Shown: one piece after another, positions 16,617 to 24,026 of the stretch
Position numbering within the stretch: position 1 is the stretch's first letter
How the letters are laid out: each line of letters opens with the position of its first letter
From: DALYCO01 sp964535545
GTDB taxonomy: Bacteria > Patescibacteriota > Minisyncoccia > Phycocordibacterales > UBA9973
Length of the DNA: 28,702 nucleotides
Reading direction: 5' to 3'
Assembly: GCA_964535545.1 (NCBI GenBank)
Contig: CAZHUT010000007.1
Span: 1-28,702 of the forward strand
Notes under the pieces: generated by a model
The model's input: only the letters and a program-made list of their open reading frames with translations
Told to the model about the DNA's origin: nothing
The model's database searches: none
Made by a program: the position numbers and the translations under genes

Positions 16617-19571
16617 ATGAAAAAAATGTTTTTTATGGCCGTAGCTTTGTCTGGCCTTTTGGTTCTTTCGGGCGGGTCGATAGTTTTTGCCGCACCTGGC
16701 GGTAGCACTATTGTTGTTAATTCAAGTGGCTTAAATATGGCCGGAGATGGAAACTGTACCCTCGCGGAAGCAATTGCGAACTCAAACGGCAATGCTGATT
16801 TTTCGTTAGGCGACTGTATGCCAGGCTCAGGAGATGATACGATCAACTTTATCGGCCCCATGACAATTACCTTGGACAGCATACTAAATATCACAGACAA
16901 AGTAACCATAGATGCAACTTCAGTCGGTACCTGTCCAGAAGGCCAGGGGGTAATCTTGGATGTGAATGGTGGAACAACTGCCCTTAGTATCACAGTAAGC
17001 GGAGCACAGATCAAAGGTTTACACATCATGAATTATACCAATAGCGGTATTCAGATTAACGGAATTTCAGGCACACAAACAACTCTGTCTTGTAATGTGA
17101 TCGGACTTGATACATCGGGAACAACCGCTGCTGGAGGTTCAGAATCCGTATATATCACAAATTCATCAGATATCCTCATTGGAGGACCGAATGCAGCAGA
17201 TCGAAATACATTCTCGGGCAACCAGGCAAGTACTTATAGCCAGGGCATATCTATCGCCCACGGTCTCAGTACCTCTTCGAATATCACTATCGAGGGTAAC
17301 TATTTTGGTGTAAACCGATCAGGTATGAGCACCGTTCCAAACGGCAGTGGTGGTGAAGGACAAGGCGTTGATATTTATAACACCTCAGCTGCAAATATTT
17401 CTGTTCTTAATAACTTGTTTGCCGGCGGCGGTGTTGTCTCAGATACTTCGACCGTTGATGGTTTAACGATTCAAGGCAATACCTTTGATTTTGCCTCTGA
17501 TACCATAACACTGCTAGCAAGCAGCGGAGCACACCGAGAGCAAGGACTAAACCTTGAAGGAGTAACTAATTTTACAATTGGAGGAACAAATTCTGGTGAA
17601 AGTAATATTTTTGCCGGCGTAGGAGGTGGCAAAGCAATAGTAATAAACGACTCTAGTAATGGTTCAATATATGGAAATATAATCGGTTACTATCCTGACG
17701 GCGAAACTCCTGCAGTACTGAGCGGCGGATATCGATCTAATTCAATCGGGATCCAAGATAGTTCAAACATCAATATCGGTTCTAGTGCCGTAGGAGGGGG
17801 AAATATTATAGGAGTAACATCAGCATCAGCATTTGGCGTGCTGCTTAACCGTGATGAAAATATTTCTGTAGTGAACAATCACATTGGACTTGGCAGCGAT
17901 AATATTTCAACTAGCACCACATCATATGGCGGTGTGATTGTCCTTGCACCTACCGGAAATATATCTATCGGTGGAACATCAACAAACGAAGGAAATACGA
18001 TTGCTGGAGGTGTTGTAGGTGTCTATACATTCTTCGGTCCCGAAGGCTTAATATCTGTCCTTGGGAATACGATCTTTAATGTAAACTATGGTGTATTCAA
18101 TGAGACATCAACACTTCTTCCAAGCGCAGATTCATATGTTGCCGTTCGGGGAGGAAATAGCATTCGGGCAAATATTTCAGCTATTGATATGGTTCACGAT
18201 GCAACCGGCGATCAGATTGCCGACGCTAACATCGGTGAAGATGCGAACGATCCGGGCGACGCAGACACGGGCCCAAACGATTTCATGAACCATCCAGTAC
18301 TCATTTCAGCAACTCAATCAGGTTCTGATGCCATCGTAACTTATATGCTCGACGTGCCGGTCAGTGCAAATCCTTACTATTTGGAATTTTTCACAAATCC
18401 AAGCGGACTTCTTTCAAGCGGATTTGGTCCTGGCGAAACGTACAAAGGTTCCGACACACAAACAATTTCAAGCGCAGGTCAGCATGTATTTACGGTTACA
18501 TTACACAACACCAATGTCAGTGATGGTATTACTGCAACCGTAACTAGTTGCTCAAATGTTGGATGTACTGCATTCATTGCCACATCAGAATTCTCAAACA
18601 GTAGTACCGGCGGTGTAGACCTTGCAACCGCAAGTGGAAACGAGACTGATCTAGAAGATGGTGGACCATATCACATTGTAAAATCAGGAGTTTCGCTCGG
18701 AGCAACCATTGCGGCCGATACACTTGCTTCGATTGATGCATCTGACAAGGACGGCGTGACATTTGATGCAGGATCATACCTTCCAAATGCAACAGTTACG
18801 GCAACTGTGAACGTGCCTGCTTCTGGATATCTCAATGCATGGTTTGATGCCAATGGAGATGGTGACTTTGACGATACGGGCGAGCAATTTGCAACCAATG
18901 AATCACTTGCCTCTGGAAACCATACCTATTCTGTAACTGCGCCAGCAACAGACGGTAGTTATAATATTCGTTTTCGCTTTACCTCATACTCAGCTCCAAC
19001 ACTTGGTCCAGGAGGAGAAGCACTTGACGGTGAAGTTGAAGATTATGTCGTAACTGTTGCAACTCCAGTTGCAGCTTCGTCAGGTGGTGTTGTAGCTATA
19101 TTCGGCTGCAGTAATATTCATGCCACAAATTACAACCCAAATACAACCGTAGACAACAATTCATGTCTCTTTGGGACTACAATTACTCCGAGCGCTGGAC
19201 AATCTACACAAGCAGCAGCCCAACCAGCGGCTACGGGATGTCTTCCTGGTTATGTCTTCTCACCACTGAATGGTGCTCTCTGTAACAACACTTCAGTGGC
19301 AGCAACAAGCAAGTTTACCAAGACTCTCAAGCTCGGCATGACTGATCCTGAAGTAAAACTGCTGCAGCAATATCTAAACACTCACAATTTCATCATCTCA
19401 GCAAATGGCGCGGGTTCTCCAGGTAAAGAAACTTCGTACTTCGGTGTACTTACAAAATTGGCATTGATCAAGTTTCAAGAAGCTCACAAAGCTGCAATCC
19501 TTGCTCCGCTTGGCTTAGAGAAGGGAACAGGAATCTTTGGCCCATCAACTCGAGCGGAGTTTATGAAGTAG
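16617..19571 (+). CDS. Secreted CSLREA / parallel beta-helix / GEVED / peptidoglycan-binding surface protein 2
   Basis: A 984-residue paralogue of the 10961-14697 protein with the same domain order. It has a signal peptide (1-25, cut after VFA), GDGNCTLAEAIANSNGN, beta-helix repeats (TIGGTNSGESNIF, INIGSSAVGGGNIIG) and a shortened linker with DKDGVTF. Next come a GEVED domain (FDANGDGDFDDTGEQ, DGEVEDYVVTV), the motif FGCSNIHATNYNPNTTVDNNSC, a Ser/Ala/Gln-rich stalk and a C-terminal PG_binding_1 domain (FTKTLKLGMTDPEVKLLQQYLN). The last domain is nearly identical in protein to that of paralogue 1 although the DNA has diverged, which points to selection for wall binding. It is probably exported by Sec and held on peptidoglycan as an adhesin or host-contact protein (inference). 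It has its own -10 and a strong terminator. Confidence 0.9.
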   Translation: MKKMFFMAVALSGLLVLSGGSIVFAAPGGSTIVVNSSGLNMAGDGNCTLAEAIANSNGNADFSLGDCMPGSGDDTINFIGPMTITLDSILNITDKVTIDATSVGTCPEGQGVILDVNGGTTALSITVSGAQIKGLHIMNYTNSGIQINGISGTQTTLSCNVIGLDTSGTTAAGGSESVYITNSSDILIGGPNAADRNTFSGNQASTYSQGISIAHGLSTSSNITIEGNYFGVNRSGMSTVPNGSGGEGQGVDIYNTSAANISVLNNLFAGGGVVSDTSTVDGLTIQGNTFDFASDTITLLASSGAHREQGLNLEGVTNFTIGGTNSGESNIFAGVGGGKAIVINDSSNGSIYGNIIGYYPDGETPAVLSGGYRSNSIGIQDSSNINIGSSAVGGGNIIGVTSASAFGVLLNRDENISVVNNHIGLGSDNISTSTTSYGGVIVLAPTGNISIGGTSTNEGNTIAGGVVGVYTFFGPEGLISVLGNTIFNVNYGVFNETSTLLPSADSYVAVRGGNSIRANISAIDMVHDATGDQIADANIGEDANDPGDADTGPNDFMNHPVLISATQSGSDAIVTYMLDVPVSANPYYLEFFTNPSGLLSSGFGPGETYKGSDTQTISSAGQHVFTVTLHNTNVSDGITATVTSCSNVGCTAFIATSEFSNSSTGGVDLATASGNETDLEDGGPYHIVKSGVSLGATIAADTLASIDASDKDGVTFDAGSYLPNATVTATVNVPASGYLNAWFDANGDGDFDDTGEQFATNESLASGNHTYSVTAPATDGSYNIRFRFTSYSAPTLGPGGEALDGEVEDYVVTVATPVAASSGGVVAIFGCSNIHATNYNPNTTVDNNSCLFGTTITPSAGQSTQAAAQPAATGCLPGYVFSPLNGALCNNTSVAATSKFTKTLKLGMTDPEVKLLQQYLNTHNFIISANGAGSPGKETSYFGVLTKLALIKFQEAHKAAILAPLGLEKGTGIFGPSTRAEFMK

Positions 19572-19598
19572 AGGTGACTAGAGTTTCAAATTTTGCAG

Positions 19599-19631
19599 AA
19601 AAAAAGCGGGCCAGAGGGTCCGCTTTTTATA
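19599..19631 (+). terminator. Strong terminator after beta-helix protein 2
   Basis: A 12-bp stem (AAAAAGCGGGCC / GGTCCGCTTTTT, one G-U) with the tetraloop AGAG; the 3' arm ends in the T-run. Being near-symmetric with A and T flanks, it could also act on the minus strand. Confidence 0.9.
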
Positions 19632-19686
19632 TGAGGCTAGTTTAATGGTTAGTTTTTTGACGATAAAAGTAGGGTGTGTATAGTTA

Positions 19687-20097
19687 CTATTGCTTCCTTG
19701 CAAAATTTATTTTTTGAAATAGTTCAATTCCATCTTTGGTAACAAAAAACCCGTCACCACGCTGTAAATTTACAAAATGATGGGCTGAATCAGAAAGCAC
19801 CCATCGTTCGTAAATAGTACTTGAAAGCGTAAAATAGGCAGTGGGGTAAATGTGAATTCCATTAGCAAGTGTATCGGCCCACATCAGAGTATCTACGGGT
19901 TGCACCTGGTATGAGTTACCTGCGCTATCTTTCCACATAACAACATAGTACGTACCAATCTTGTCTGGGGTAAAATATTCTTTATATGCAACACGGTTAT
20001 GGGGTGTTGTCATCATATATAAGAAAAATTTGAACATTGCGGCACATCCAAGTAGTAAGCCGCAAAAAGCGAGTAATTTTTTTATAAGCAATTTCAT
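19687..20097 (-). CDS. Hypothetical small membrane-anchored protein, Bacteroidota-like
   Basis: A 136-residue protein with one N-terminal membrane helix (about 5-30, LLIKKLLAFCGLLLGCAAMFKFFLYMM) and an outward domain of about 100 residues, mostly predicted beta (GTYYVVMWKDSAGNSYQVQPVDT, FVTKDGIELFQKI). I recognise no family. Codon use, the style of the sequence and the upstream motif TAGTTTTG (a perfect TAnnTTTG) with a TTG 21 bases further up look more Bacteroidota than CPR. A purine-rich AGGAGG lies 12 bases before the ATG. The gene points towards the surface island and sits just beyond it. It ends with TAG; no clear terminator follows. Function unknown. Confidence 0.72.
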   Translation of the reverse strand: MKLLIKKLLAFCGLLLGCAAMFKFFLYMMTTPHNRVAYKEYFTPDKIGTYYVVMWKDSAGNSYQVQPVDTLMWADTLANGIHIYPTAYFTLSSTIYERWVLSDSAHHFVNLQRGDGFFVTKDGIELFQKINFARKQ

Positions 20098-20145
20098 ACG
20101 TTGTTATAGCCTCCTTTAGGCGTATTTAAAAGTGTTTAAAATTAA

Positions 20146-20177
20146 CAAAACTATACCACTATTTGTTTACTTATCAA
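20146..20177 (-). promoter_or_regulatory. Possible Bacteroidota-type promoter of the 19687-20097 gene
   Basis: On the minus strand, TTG (20177-20175), a 21-base spacer and TAGTTTTG (20153-20146) match the Bacteroidota TTG/TTTG ... TAnnTTTG layout. The leader would be about 45 bases, unlike the leaderless pattern elsewhere in the window. Confidence 0.42.
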
Positions 20178-20184
20178 GACTATC

Positions 20185-20212
20185 TTGCTTTTTCGCTTTT
20201 TTCTGCTAAACT
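20185..20212 (+). promoter_or_regulatory. Promoter of rplY (extended -10)
   Basis: TTGCTT (20185-20190), a 16-base spacer, TAAACT (20207-20212) preceded by TGC, then 8 bases to ATG 20221. Predicted leader of 2 bases or fewer. Confidence 0.65.
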
Positions 20213-20220
20213 AACCCAAT

Positions 20221-20859
20221 ATGTCAAATATTCAAGCAAAAACTCGCGATTCTAAGGAAAATCTCGCAGCAATCCGCACTTCTGGCATGATTCCAGCAGT
20301 ATTTTACGGTGCCGGCAAAGAAACAACTTCAATCAGCGTCAGTCAGAAGGAATTCGAAAAGGTCTTCAAGGAAGCCGGAGAATCATCAACTATCGGTTTG
20401 GTCGTAGACGGCAAAAACGTCGACGTGCTCATCCACGAAGTACAGTATGATCCAATCAAGGGCACTCCGACACACGTAGACTTCCTCGTCGTCGACATGA
20501 ACAAGCCAATCCAGGTTCACGTTCCGCTCGAATTCGTCGGTGTCTCACCAGCAGCAAAGAGCAATCTCGGAACTTTGGTTAAGGTTATGCACGAGCTTGA
20601 AGTTAAGGCGCTTCCAAAAGATTTGCCTCACTCAATTTCTGTAGATCTTGAAAAACTCGTTGATCTCAGCAGCCAGATTCTGGTTTCAGATTTGAAACTT
20701 CCAGCTGGTGTTACAGCAACAGCGCATGAAAATGAAGTAGTTGCATCTATCGCAGCTCAGGTAGAGGAAAAGGAAGAGGCAGCGGCTCCGGTAGACCTCT
20801 CAGCAATCGAAGTCGAAAAGAAGGGCAAGAAGGAAGAAGAAGCTCCAGCAGCAGAATAA
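20221..20859 (+). CDS. rplY: 50S ribosomal protein L25/Ctc (long form with TL5 domain)
   Basis: A 212-residue protein that binds 5S rRNA in the large subunit. The N-terminal L25 beta-barrel (about 1-90, with IPAVFYGAGKETTSISV and HEVQYDPIKGTPTHVDF) is followed by the TL5/Ctc C-terminal domain (about 95-180, VHVPLEFVGVSPAAKSNLGTL and LPHSISVDLEKL). A charged Lys/Glu/Ala tail ends the protein. Length and order match the Ctc type, not the short E. coli L25. Codons are biased as in a highly expressed gene (many CTC, GTC and ATC). It is probably co-transcribed with the lytic transglycosylase 18 bases downstream. The start is fixed by the promoter next to it. Confidence 0.96.
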   Translation: MSNIQAKTRDSKENLAAIRTSGMIPAVFYGAGKETTSISVSQKEFEKVFKEAGESSTIGLVVDGKNVDVLIHEVQYDPIKGTPTHVDFLVVDMNKPIQVHVPLEFVGVSPAAKSNLGTLVKVMHELEVKALPKDLPHSISVDLEKLVDLSSQILVSDLKLPAGVTATAHENEVVASIAAQVEEKEEAAAPVDLSAIEVEKKGKKEEEAPAAE

Positions 20860-20869
20860 GGTTAGGTTC

Positions 20870-20874
20870 GAGGT
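20870..20874 (+). promoter_or_regulatory. Short Shine-Dalgarno-like GAGGT before the lytic transglycosylase
   Basis: GAGGT ends 3 bases before ATG 20878. It is one of the few SD-like sites in the window, and it lies at an internal operon gene, where a leaderless start is impossible. Confidence 0.4.
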
Positions 20875-20877
20875 ACG

Positions 20878-22281
20878 ATGCAGCAATTCTTTTCTCAACA
20901 GAACAAGTTCATCACAAAAACCACAAAGTGGCTTGCCGCTTTTGTGGTTTTTGCTTTTATGGTTTTGTCGCCGTTAGCACCTATTACTATTGCTCAGCAG
21001 GCGCAGCTCAACCAGGCTCAAGATGACCGTGCCAAGCTTCAGGCTGAACTGGCTGCGCTTGAAGCCGAAATCGCTCAGAAGCAGAACGAGCTCAAAGGAC
21101 AGCAGGGCCAATCTCAGACACTGACGAACGACATCAATCGACTCAAAACACAGATTGATACGGCAAAACTCAATATCAAGGCAAAAAATGTAGCCATTGC
21201 TGAGCTCTCGGGTGAAATTTCTGACAAGGTTGGAGAGATTCAGGATTTGAGCCAGAAGATGGCCAATGAAAAAGAATCTCTAGCCCAGCTGCTCAGAAAT
21301 ACGCATTCCATCGACAAACAAACACTGGTTGATTTGATTCTTTCAGAGGATTCTATTTCAGAATTTTACAGTGATGTCGCAGCATATGACTCAATCAAGG
21401 CAGCAGTCAAACAGTCAATCGACAAAATCCTTGGATTAAAGACCGAAACAGAAACGGCAAAGTCCTTGCTTGAAAAGAAACAGGACCAGGAGCGGGATGC
21501 GAAGGCAGCAATCGAGCAGAACAAGGCAAAAATCGAAAAAAACAAAGCTGAACAAAGCGAGCTTTTGAGTATCAGTAAAAACAAGGAAAAGGAATACCAG
21601 GCAGTCCTTGCCGACCGAGCCGCAAAAGTTGCTGCAATCAAGGCAAAACTCTTCAGTTTGGCCGGCGGATCACAGGCCATTCGTTTTGATGTTGCTTTGC
21701 AATATGCAGAAGAAGCTGAAAAATCTACAGGTATCGCACCGGCATTCCTATTGGCGATTCTCACACAAGAATCAAATCTCGGAGCAAACGTTGGTAAGTG
21801 TTATCTCAGCGACTTAACCAGTGGTGCAGGATACAATCCAACGACCGGCAAGACATTCGTTAATGCAATGAAGCCGTCACGAGACATTCCGCCATTCGTC
21901 GAAATCACTGGAAAACTTGGACTTGATCCGCTCAAGACTCCAGTATCTTGTCCAATTTCGAGTGCCGGCGGTTGGGGAGGAGCAATGGGTCCTGCGCAGT
22001 TTATTGCTTCAACGTTCAAACTTTTCATTGGCCGACTACAGACAGCTCTTGGTCACTATCCGAACCCTTGGGCAGCAGAAGATGCGTTTATGGCTTCATC
22101 TATGTATCTGACCGATCTTGGGGCAATAGGAGACAGCTACAGCGCTCAAATCAAGGCCGCATGTAAGTATTATGGCAGCGGCGGAACTTCATGTTCATAC
22201 GGGAATAGCGTTATGAAGCTTAAGGCAAGCATCCAAAGTGATATTGATTACCTCAAGCAGTATGGCGTTTCTCGCCGTTAA
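20878..22281 (+). CDS. Exported coiled-coil lytic murein transglycosylase (SLT/MltB-like)
   Basis: A 467-residue peptidoglycan hydrolase. It has an N-terminal signal or anchor helix (about 17-37) and a long EnvC/PcsB-like coiled coil (about 40-255, e.g. DRAKLQAELAALEAEIAQKQNE). The C-terminal lytic transglycosylase domain has catalytic Glu298 in LTQESNLGANVG and the MltB-type motif GGWGGAMGPAQFIAST (364-379). It cuts the glycan strand of peptidoglycan, probably in cell separation or wall remodelling. The coiled coil resembles those used for regulation by divisome proteins (family knowledge). In CPR such hydrolases are also candidates for attack on a host wall (speculative). It is the second gene after rplY, and no clear terminator follows. 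Confidence 0.9.
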   Translation: MQQFFSQQNKFITKTTKWLAAFVVFAFMVLSPLAPITIAQQAQLNQAQDDRAKLQAELAALEAEIAQKQNELKGQQGQSQTLTNDINRLKTQIDTAKLNIKAKNVAIAELSGEISDKVGEIQDLSQKMANEKESLAQLLRNTHSIDKQTLVDLILSEDSISEFYSDVAAYDSIKAAVKQSIDKILGLKTETETAKSLLEKKQDQERDAKAAIEQNKAKIEKNKAEQSELLSISKNKEKEYQAVLADRAAKVAAIKAKLFSLAGGSQAIRFDVALQYAEEAEKSTGIAPAFLLAILTQESNLGANVGKCYLSDLTSGAGYNPTTGKTFVNAMKPSRDIPPFVEITGKLGLDPLKTPVSCPISSAGGWGGAMGPAQFIASTFKLFIGRLQTALGHYPNPWAAEDAFMASSMYLTDLGAIGDSYSAQIKAACKYYGSGGTSCSYGNSVMKLKASIQSDIDYLKQYGVSRR

Positions 22282-22292
22282 TAAGTAACCCC

Positions 22293-22320
22293 TTGCATTT
22301 TAGGCAAAAAATGCTATAGT
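22293..22320 (+). promoter_or_regulatory. rpmE2 promoter with a perfect dyad between -35 and -10
   Basis: TTGCAT (22293-22298), a 16-base spacer and TATAGT (22315-22320) preceded by TGC, then 8 bases to the ATG. The spacer is filled by a dyad, GCATTTT (22295-22301) and AAAATGC (22308-22314), with 6 bases between. A repressor bound there would block RNA polymerase. Confidence 0.62.
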
Positions 22321-22328
22321 AGCCCGGT

Positions 22329-22604
22329 ATGAAAAAAGACATCCATCCAAAAGACTACCGACAGGTAATTTTCGAAGACTCAACATCTGGGGCACAGTTC
22401 CTCATCTTTTCAACAGTTGCAACAAAGGAAACTGGCAAGTTTGCTGAGGATGGAAAGGAATATCCTCTCTACCGCATCGAAATCTCAAGTGCATCACACC
22501 CATTCTATACAGGTACTGAAGTTGTTCTCGACACAGCTGGACGTGTGGACAAATTCAAGAAGCGCCAGGCTGCTACAGCTTCAAAAAAGACAGCAAAAAA
22601 ATAA
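22329..22604 (+). CDS. rpmE2: 50S ribosomal protein L31 type B
   Basis: A 91-residue large-subunit protein. MKKDIHPKDYRQVIFEDS, SGAQFLIFST, YPLYRIEISSASHPFYTG and a Lys-rich tail match the L31B form. There is no cysteine, so it is the zinc-independent type, which in many bacteria is controlled by Zur and replaces the zinc-binding L31 (family knowledge). Here the promoter holds a perfect dyad that could be an operator. The mRNA should have a leader of 2 bases or fewer. It is monocistronic, with a strong terminator directly behind. Confidence 0.95.
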   Translation: MKKDIHPKDYRQVIFEDSTSGAQFLIFSTVATKETGKFAEDGKEYPLYRIEISSASHPFYTGTEVVLDTAGRVDKFKKRQAATASKKTAKK

Positions 22605-22614
22605 CGACCCTCTC

Positions 22615-22655
22615 AAAAAGAAGTCCTCACATCATTTGATTGGACTTCTTTTTGC
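22615..22655 (+). terminator. Rho-independent terminator after rpmE2
   Basis: A perfect 12-bp stem (AAAAAGAAGTCC / GGACTTCTTTTT) with a 15-base loop, ending in the T-run. Confidence 0.92.
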
Positions 22656-22664
22656 ATTTTGGGA

Positions 22665-22670
22665 TATACT
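22665..22670 (+). promoter_or_regulatory. -10 element of prfA
   Basis: TATACT, preceded by GGA, ends 11 bases before ATG 22682, giving a leader of about 5 bases. It lies just after the rpmE2 terminator. Confidence 0.55.
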
Positions 22671-22681
22671 TTTTAAACCCT

Positions 22682-23662
22682 ATGTTAGATGTCACCATCC
22701 GCGATGAACTTCGCAAAAACCACAAACTAAGTTATCTCGTCGACGAATACGAGCGTCTTGAGATTGAAGAGGAGAAAGTCCGCGAAGCCATTGGCGACGA
22801 TGAATCGCTTTTTGAGCTGGGCAAGGAAGAAATCGAGGGGCTGAAAATCCAGCGAGAAGCCATTGAAGCGCAAATCAAACAGATTCAGGATAGTGAGAAA
22901 GAAGAGGAGGAATTCCCAAATGAAATCATCCTTGAAGTCCGTGCAGGTGCTGGCGGTGACGAAGCATCACTTTTTGCCTGGGAACTTGCTCATATGTATG
23001 AACGCTATGCAGAAGAGCGTGGCTGGAGTTCAAAAACTATCGAAGAATCAAAATCAGATGTCGGCGGATACAAGGAAGTATCCATTGAGTTCAAAGGAAA
23101 AGACGTATACAAGGATTTGCGTTACGAAACAGGTGTGCACCGCGTCCAACGCGTTCCGGGAACGGAAAAGAACGGCCGAATTCACACTTCAACTGCATCG
23201 GTTGCCGTACTTCCTATTCGTAAAAAGGTAAAATTTGAAATCAACCCGGCTGATCTGGATATGGAGTATTCTCGTTCCGGCGGTGCTGGGGGACAAAACG
23301 TCAACAAAGTGGAAACAGCAGTGCGCCTGATTCATAAGCCAACGGGCATCGATGTTCGCTCAACATCAGAACGAAGCCAGCTCGCAAACCGAGAAAAGGC
23401 ACTGCAGATCCTTACGGCAAAACTTCAAGCTCTGAAAGAGGAAGAAGAGGCTAAAAAGTATTCAGCTGACCGCAAAAATCAGATTGGAACAGGGGATCGA
23501 AGTGAAAAAATCCGTACGTATAACTTCCCACAGGATCGCGTGACTGATCATCGCATCCGCCAATCTTGGTCCAACATTCCAGCCATCCAAAACGGCCAGA
23601 TCCAAAAAATAATTGACGCCCTTAACTCTGGAACAGTTGGTGACGCCGAGGAGGAAGAATAA
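22682..23662 (+). CDS. prfA: Peptide chain release factor 1
   Basis: A 326-residue class I release factor that reads UAA and UAG. The codon-recognition motif is PGT (159-161) in RVPGTEKNGRIHTS, the P-x-T type of RF1 and not the SPF type of RF2. The catalytic GGQ (203-205) lies in RSGGAGGQNVNKVETAVR. It is about 35 residues shorter than E. coli RF1, mainly in the N-terminal helical domain. This is common in CPR. ATG 22682 (MLDVTIRDELRKN) is chosen over an in-frame upstream ATG at 22640, which lies inside the rpmE2 terminator and ahead of the -10. The gene begins right after that terminator. No terminator is evident behind it. Confidence 0.96.
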   Translation: MLDVTIRDELRKNHKLSYLVDEYERLEIEEEKVREAIGDDESLFELGKEEIEGLKIQREAIEAQIKQIQDSEKEEEEFPNEIILEVRAGAGGDEASLFAWELAHMYERYAEERGWSSKTIEESKSDVGGYKEVSIEFKGKDVYKDLRYETGVHRVQRVPGTEKNGRIHTSTASVAVLPIRKKVKFEINPADLDMEYSRSGGAGGQNVNKVETAVRLIHKPTGIDVRSTSERSQLANREKALQILTAKLQALKEEEEAKKYSADRKNQIGTGDRSEKIRTYNFPQDRVTDHRIRQSWSNIPAIQNGQIQKIIDALNSGTVGDAEEEE

Positions 23663-23679
23663 TTTCTGCACTTTTTCTT

Positions 23680-23685
23680 TATAAT
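23680..23685 (+). promoter_or_regulatory. Possible -10 for the small coiled-coil gene
   Basis: TATAAT ends 19 bases before ATG 23705, so transcription would start near 23692 and leave a leader of about 12 bases. Confidence 0.4.
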
Positions 23686-23704
23686 TATTTCATCTGAGTT
23701 GTAT

Positions 23705-23923
23705 ATGCTTACATTGATGAAAAAGAAGAAGGAAATTTCAAATAATGAATTGGCTAAAATGATTGAAAATCTGGCTATTAGTACAGCCAAGGGTTTTGTT
23801 GATATAGAGGATCGATTAGGCGCAAGGATTGATGGCCTCGAAGAACGCATGGGTGCCCAGTTCCAAGCAGTAAATAATCGCTTGGATTATATTTCAATTA
23901 ACTACGTCAAAAAAGCCTTATAA
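23705..23923 (+). CDS. Small hypothetical coiled-coil protein
   Basis: About 72 residues from ATG 23705; ATG 23717 (MKKKKEISNNELAK) is an equally possible start. A Lys-rich start is followed by a heptad-like helix (FVDIEDRLGARIDGLEERMGAQFQAVNNRLDYI), as in many short CPR proteins of unknown role that have repeated heptads such as RLDxIE. It has no signal peptide and is probably a cytosolic oligomer. The last codons (AAA AAA GCC TTA TAA) form the 5' arm of the terminator hairpin. Function unknown. Confidence 0.65.
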   Translation: MLTLMKKKKEISNNELAKMIENLAISTAKGFVDIEDRLGARIDGLEERMGAQFQAVNNRLDYISINYVKKAL

Positions 23924-23961
23924 TTTCCCACATATTAATGTTGCAAATTAGGGCTTTTTTT
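23909..23961 (+). terminator. Probable terminator overlapping the end of the small coiled-coil gene
   Basis: AAAAAAGCCTTA (23909-23920, coding) pairs with ATTAGGGCTTTTTT (12 bp used, one G-U) across a 28-base loop. A T-run ends the 3' arm. The large loop makes it less certain than the others. Confidence 0.5.
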
Positions 23962-23969
23962 GCTATATT
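23961..23969 (+). promoter_or_regulatory. Candidate extended -10 (TGCTATATT) for the tRNA-Ile/atp transcript
   Basis: TGCTATATT overlaps the end of the preceding T-run and lies 57 bases upstream of the tRNA. A second, poorer candidate (TGTATGTG at 24013-24020) would start transcription at the tRNA itself. Confidence 0.45.
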
Positions 23970-23981
23970 ACCGGCATCACT

Positions 23982-24012
23982 TTAGGCAAAGTGCGGTTTA
24001 TTTATTGCCTAA
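23982..24012 (+). repeat. Perfect 8-bp inverted repeat upstream of tRNA-Ile
   Basis: TTAGGCAA (23982-23989) and TTGCCTAA (24005-24012) are perfect complements separated by 15 bases, between the candidate promoter and the tRNA. It could be an RNA hairpin in the tRNA leader or a protein-binding dyad. TTTAGGCAAA also occurs at 22299-22308 in the rpmE2 promoter. Confidence 0.5.
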
Positions 24013-24026
24013 TGTATGTGTTATTT

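Noticed and set aside
10961..19571. Phage tail-spike or prophage origin for the beta-helix genes
   Set aside because: Both have signal peptides and C-terminal peptidoglycan-binding domains, and no phage genes are nearby.
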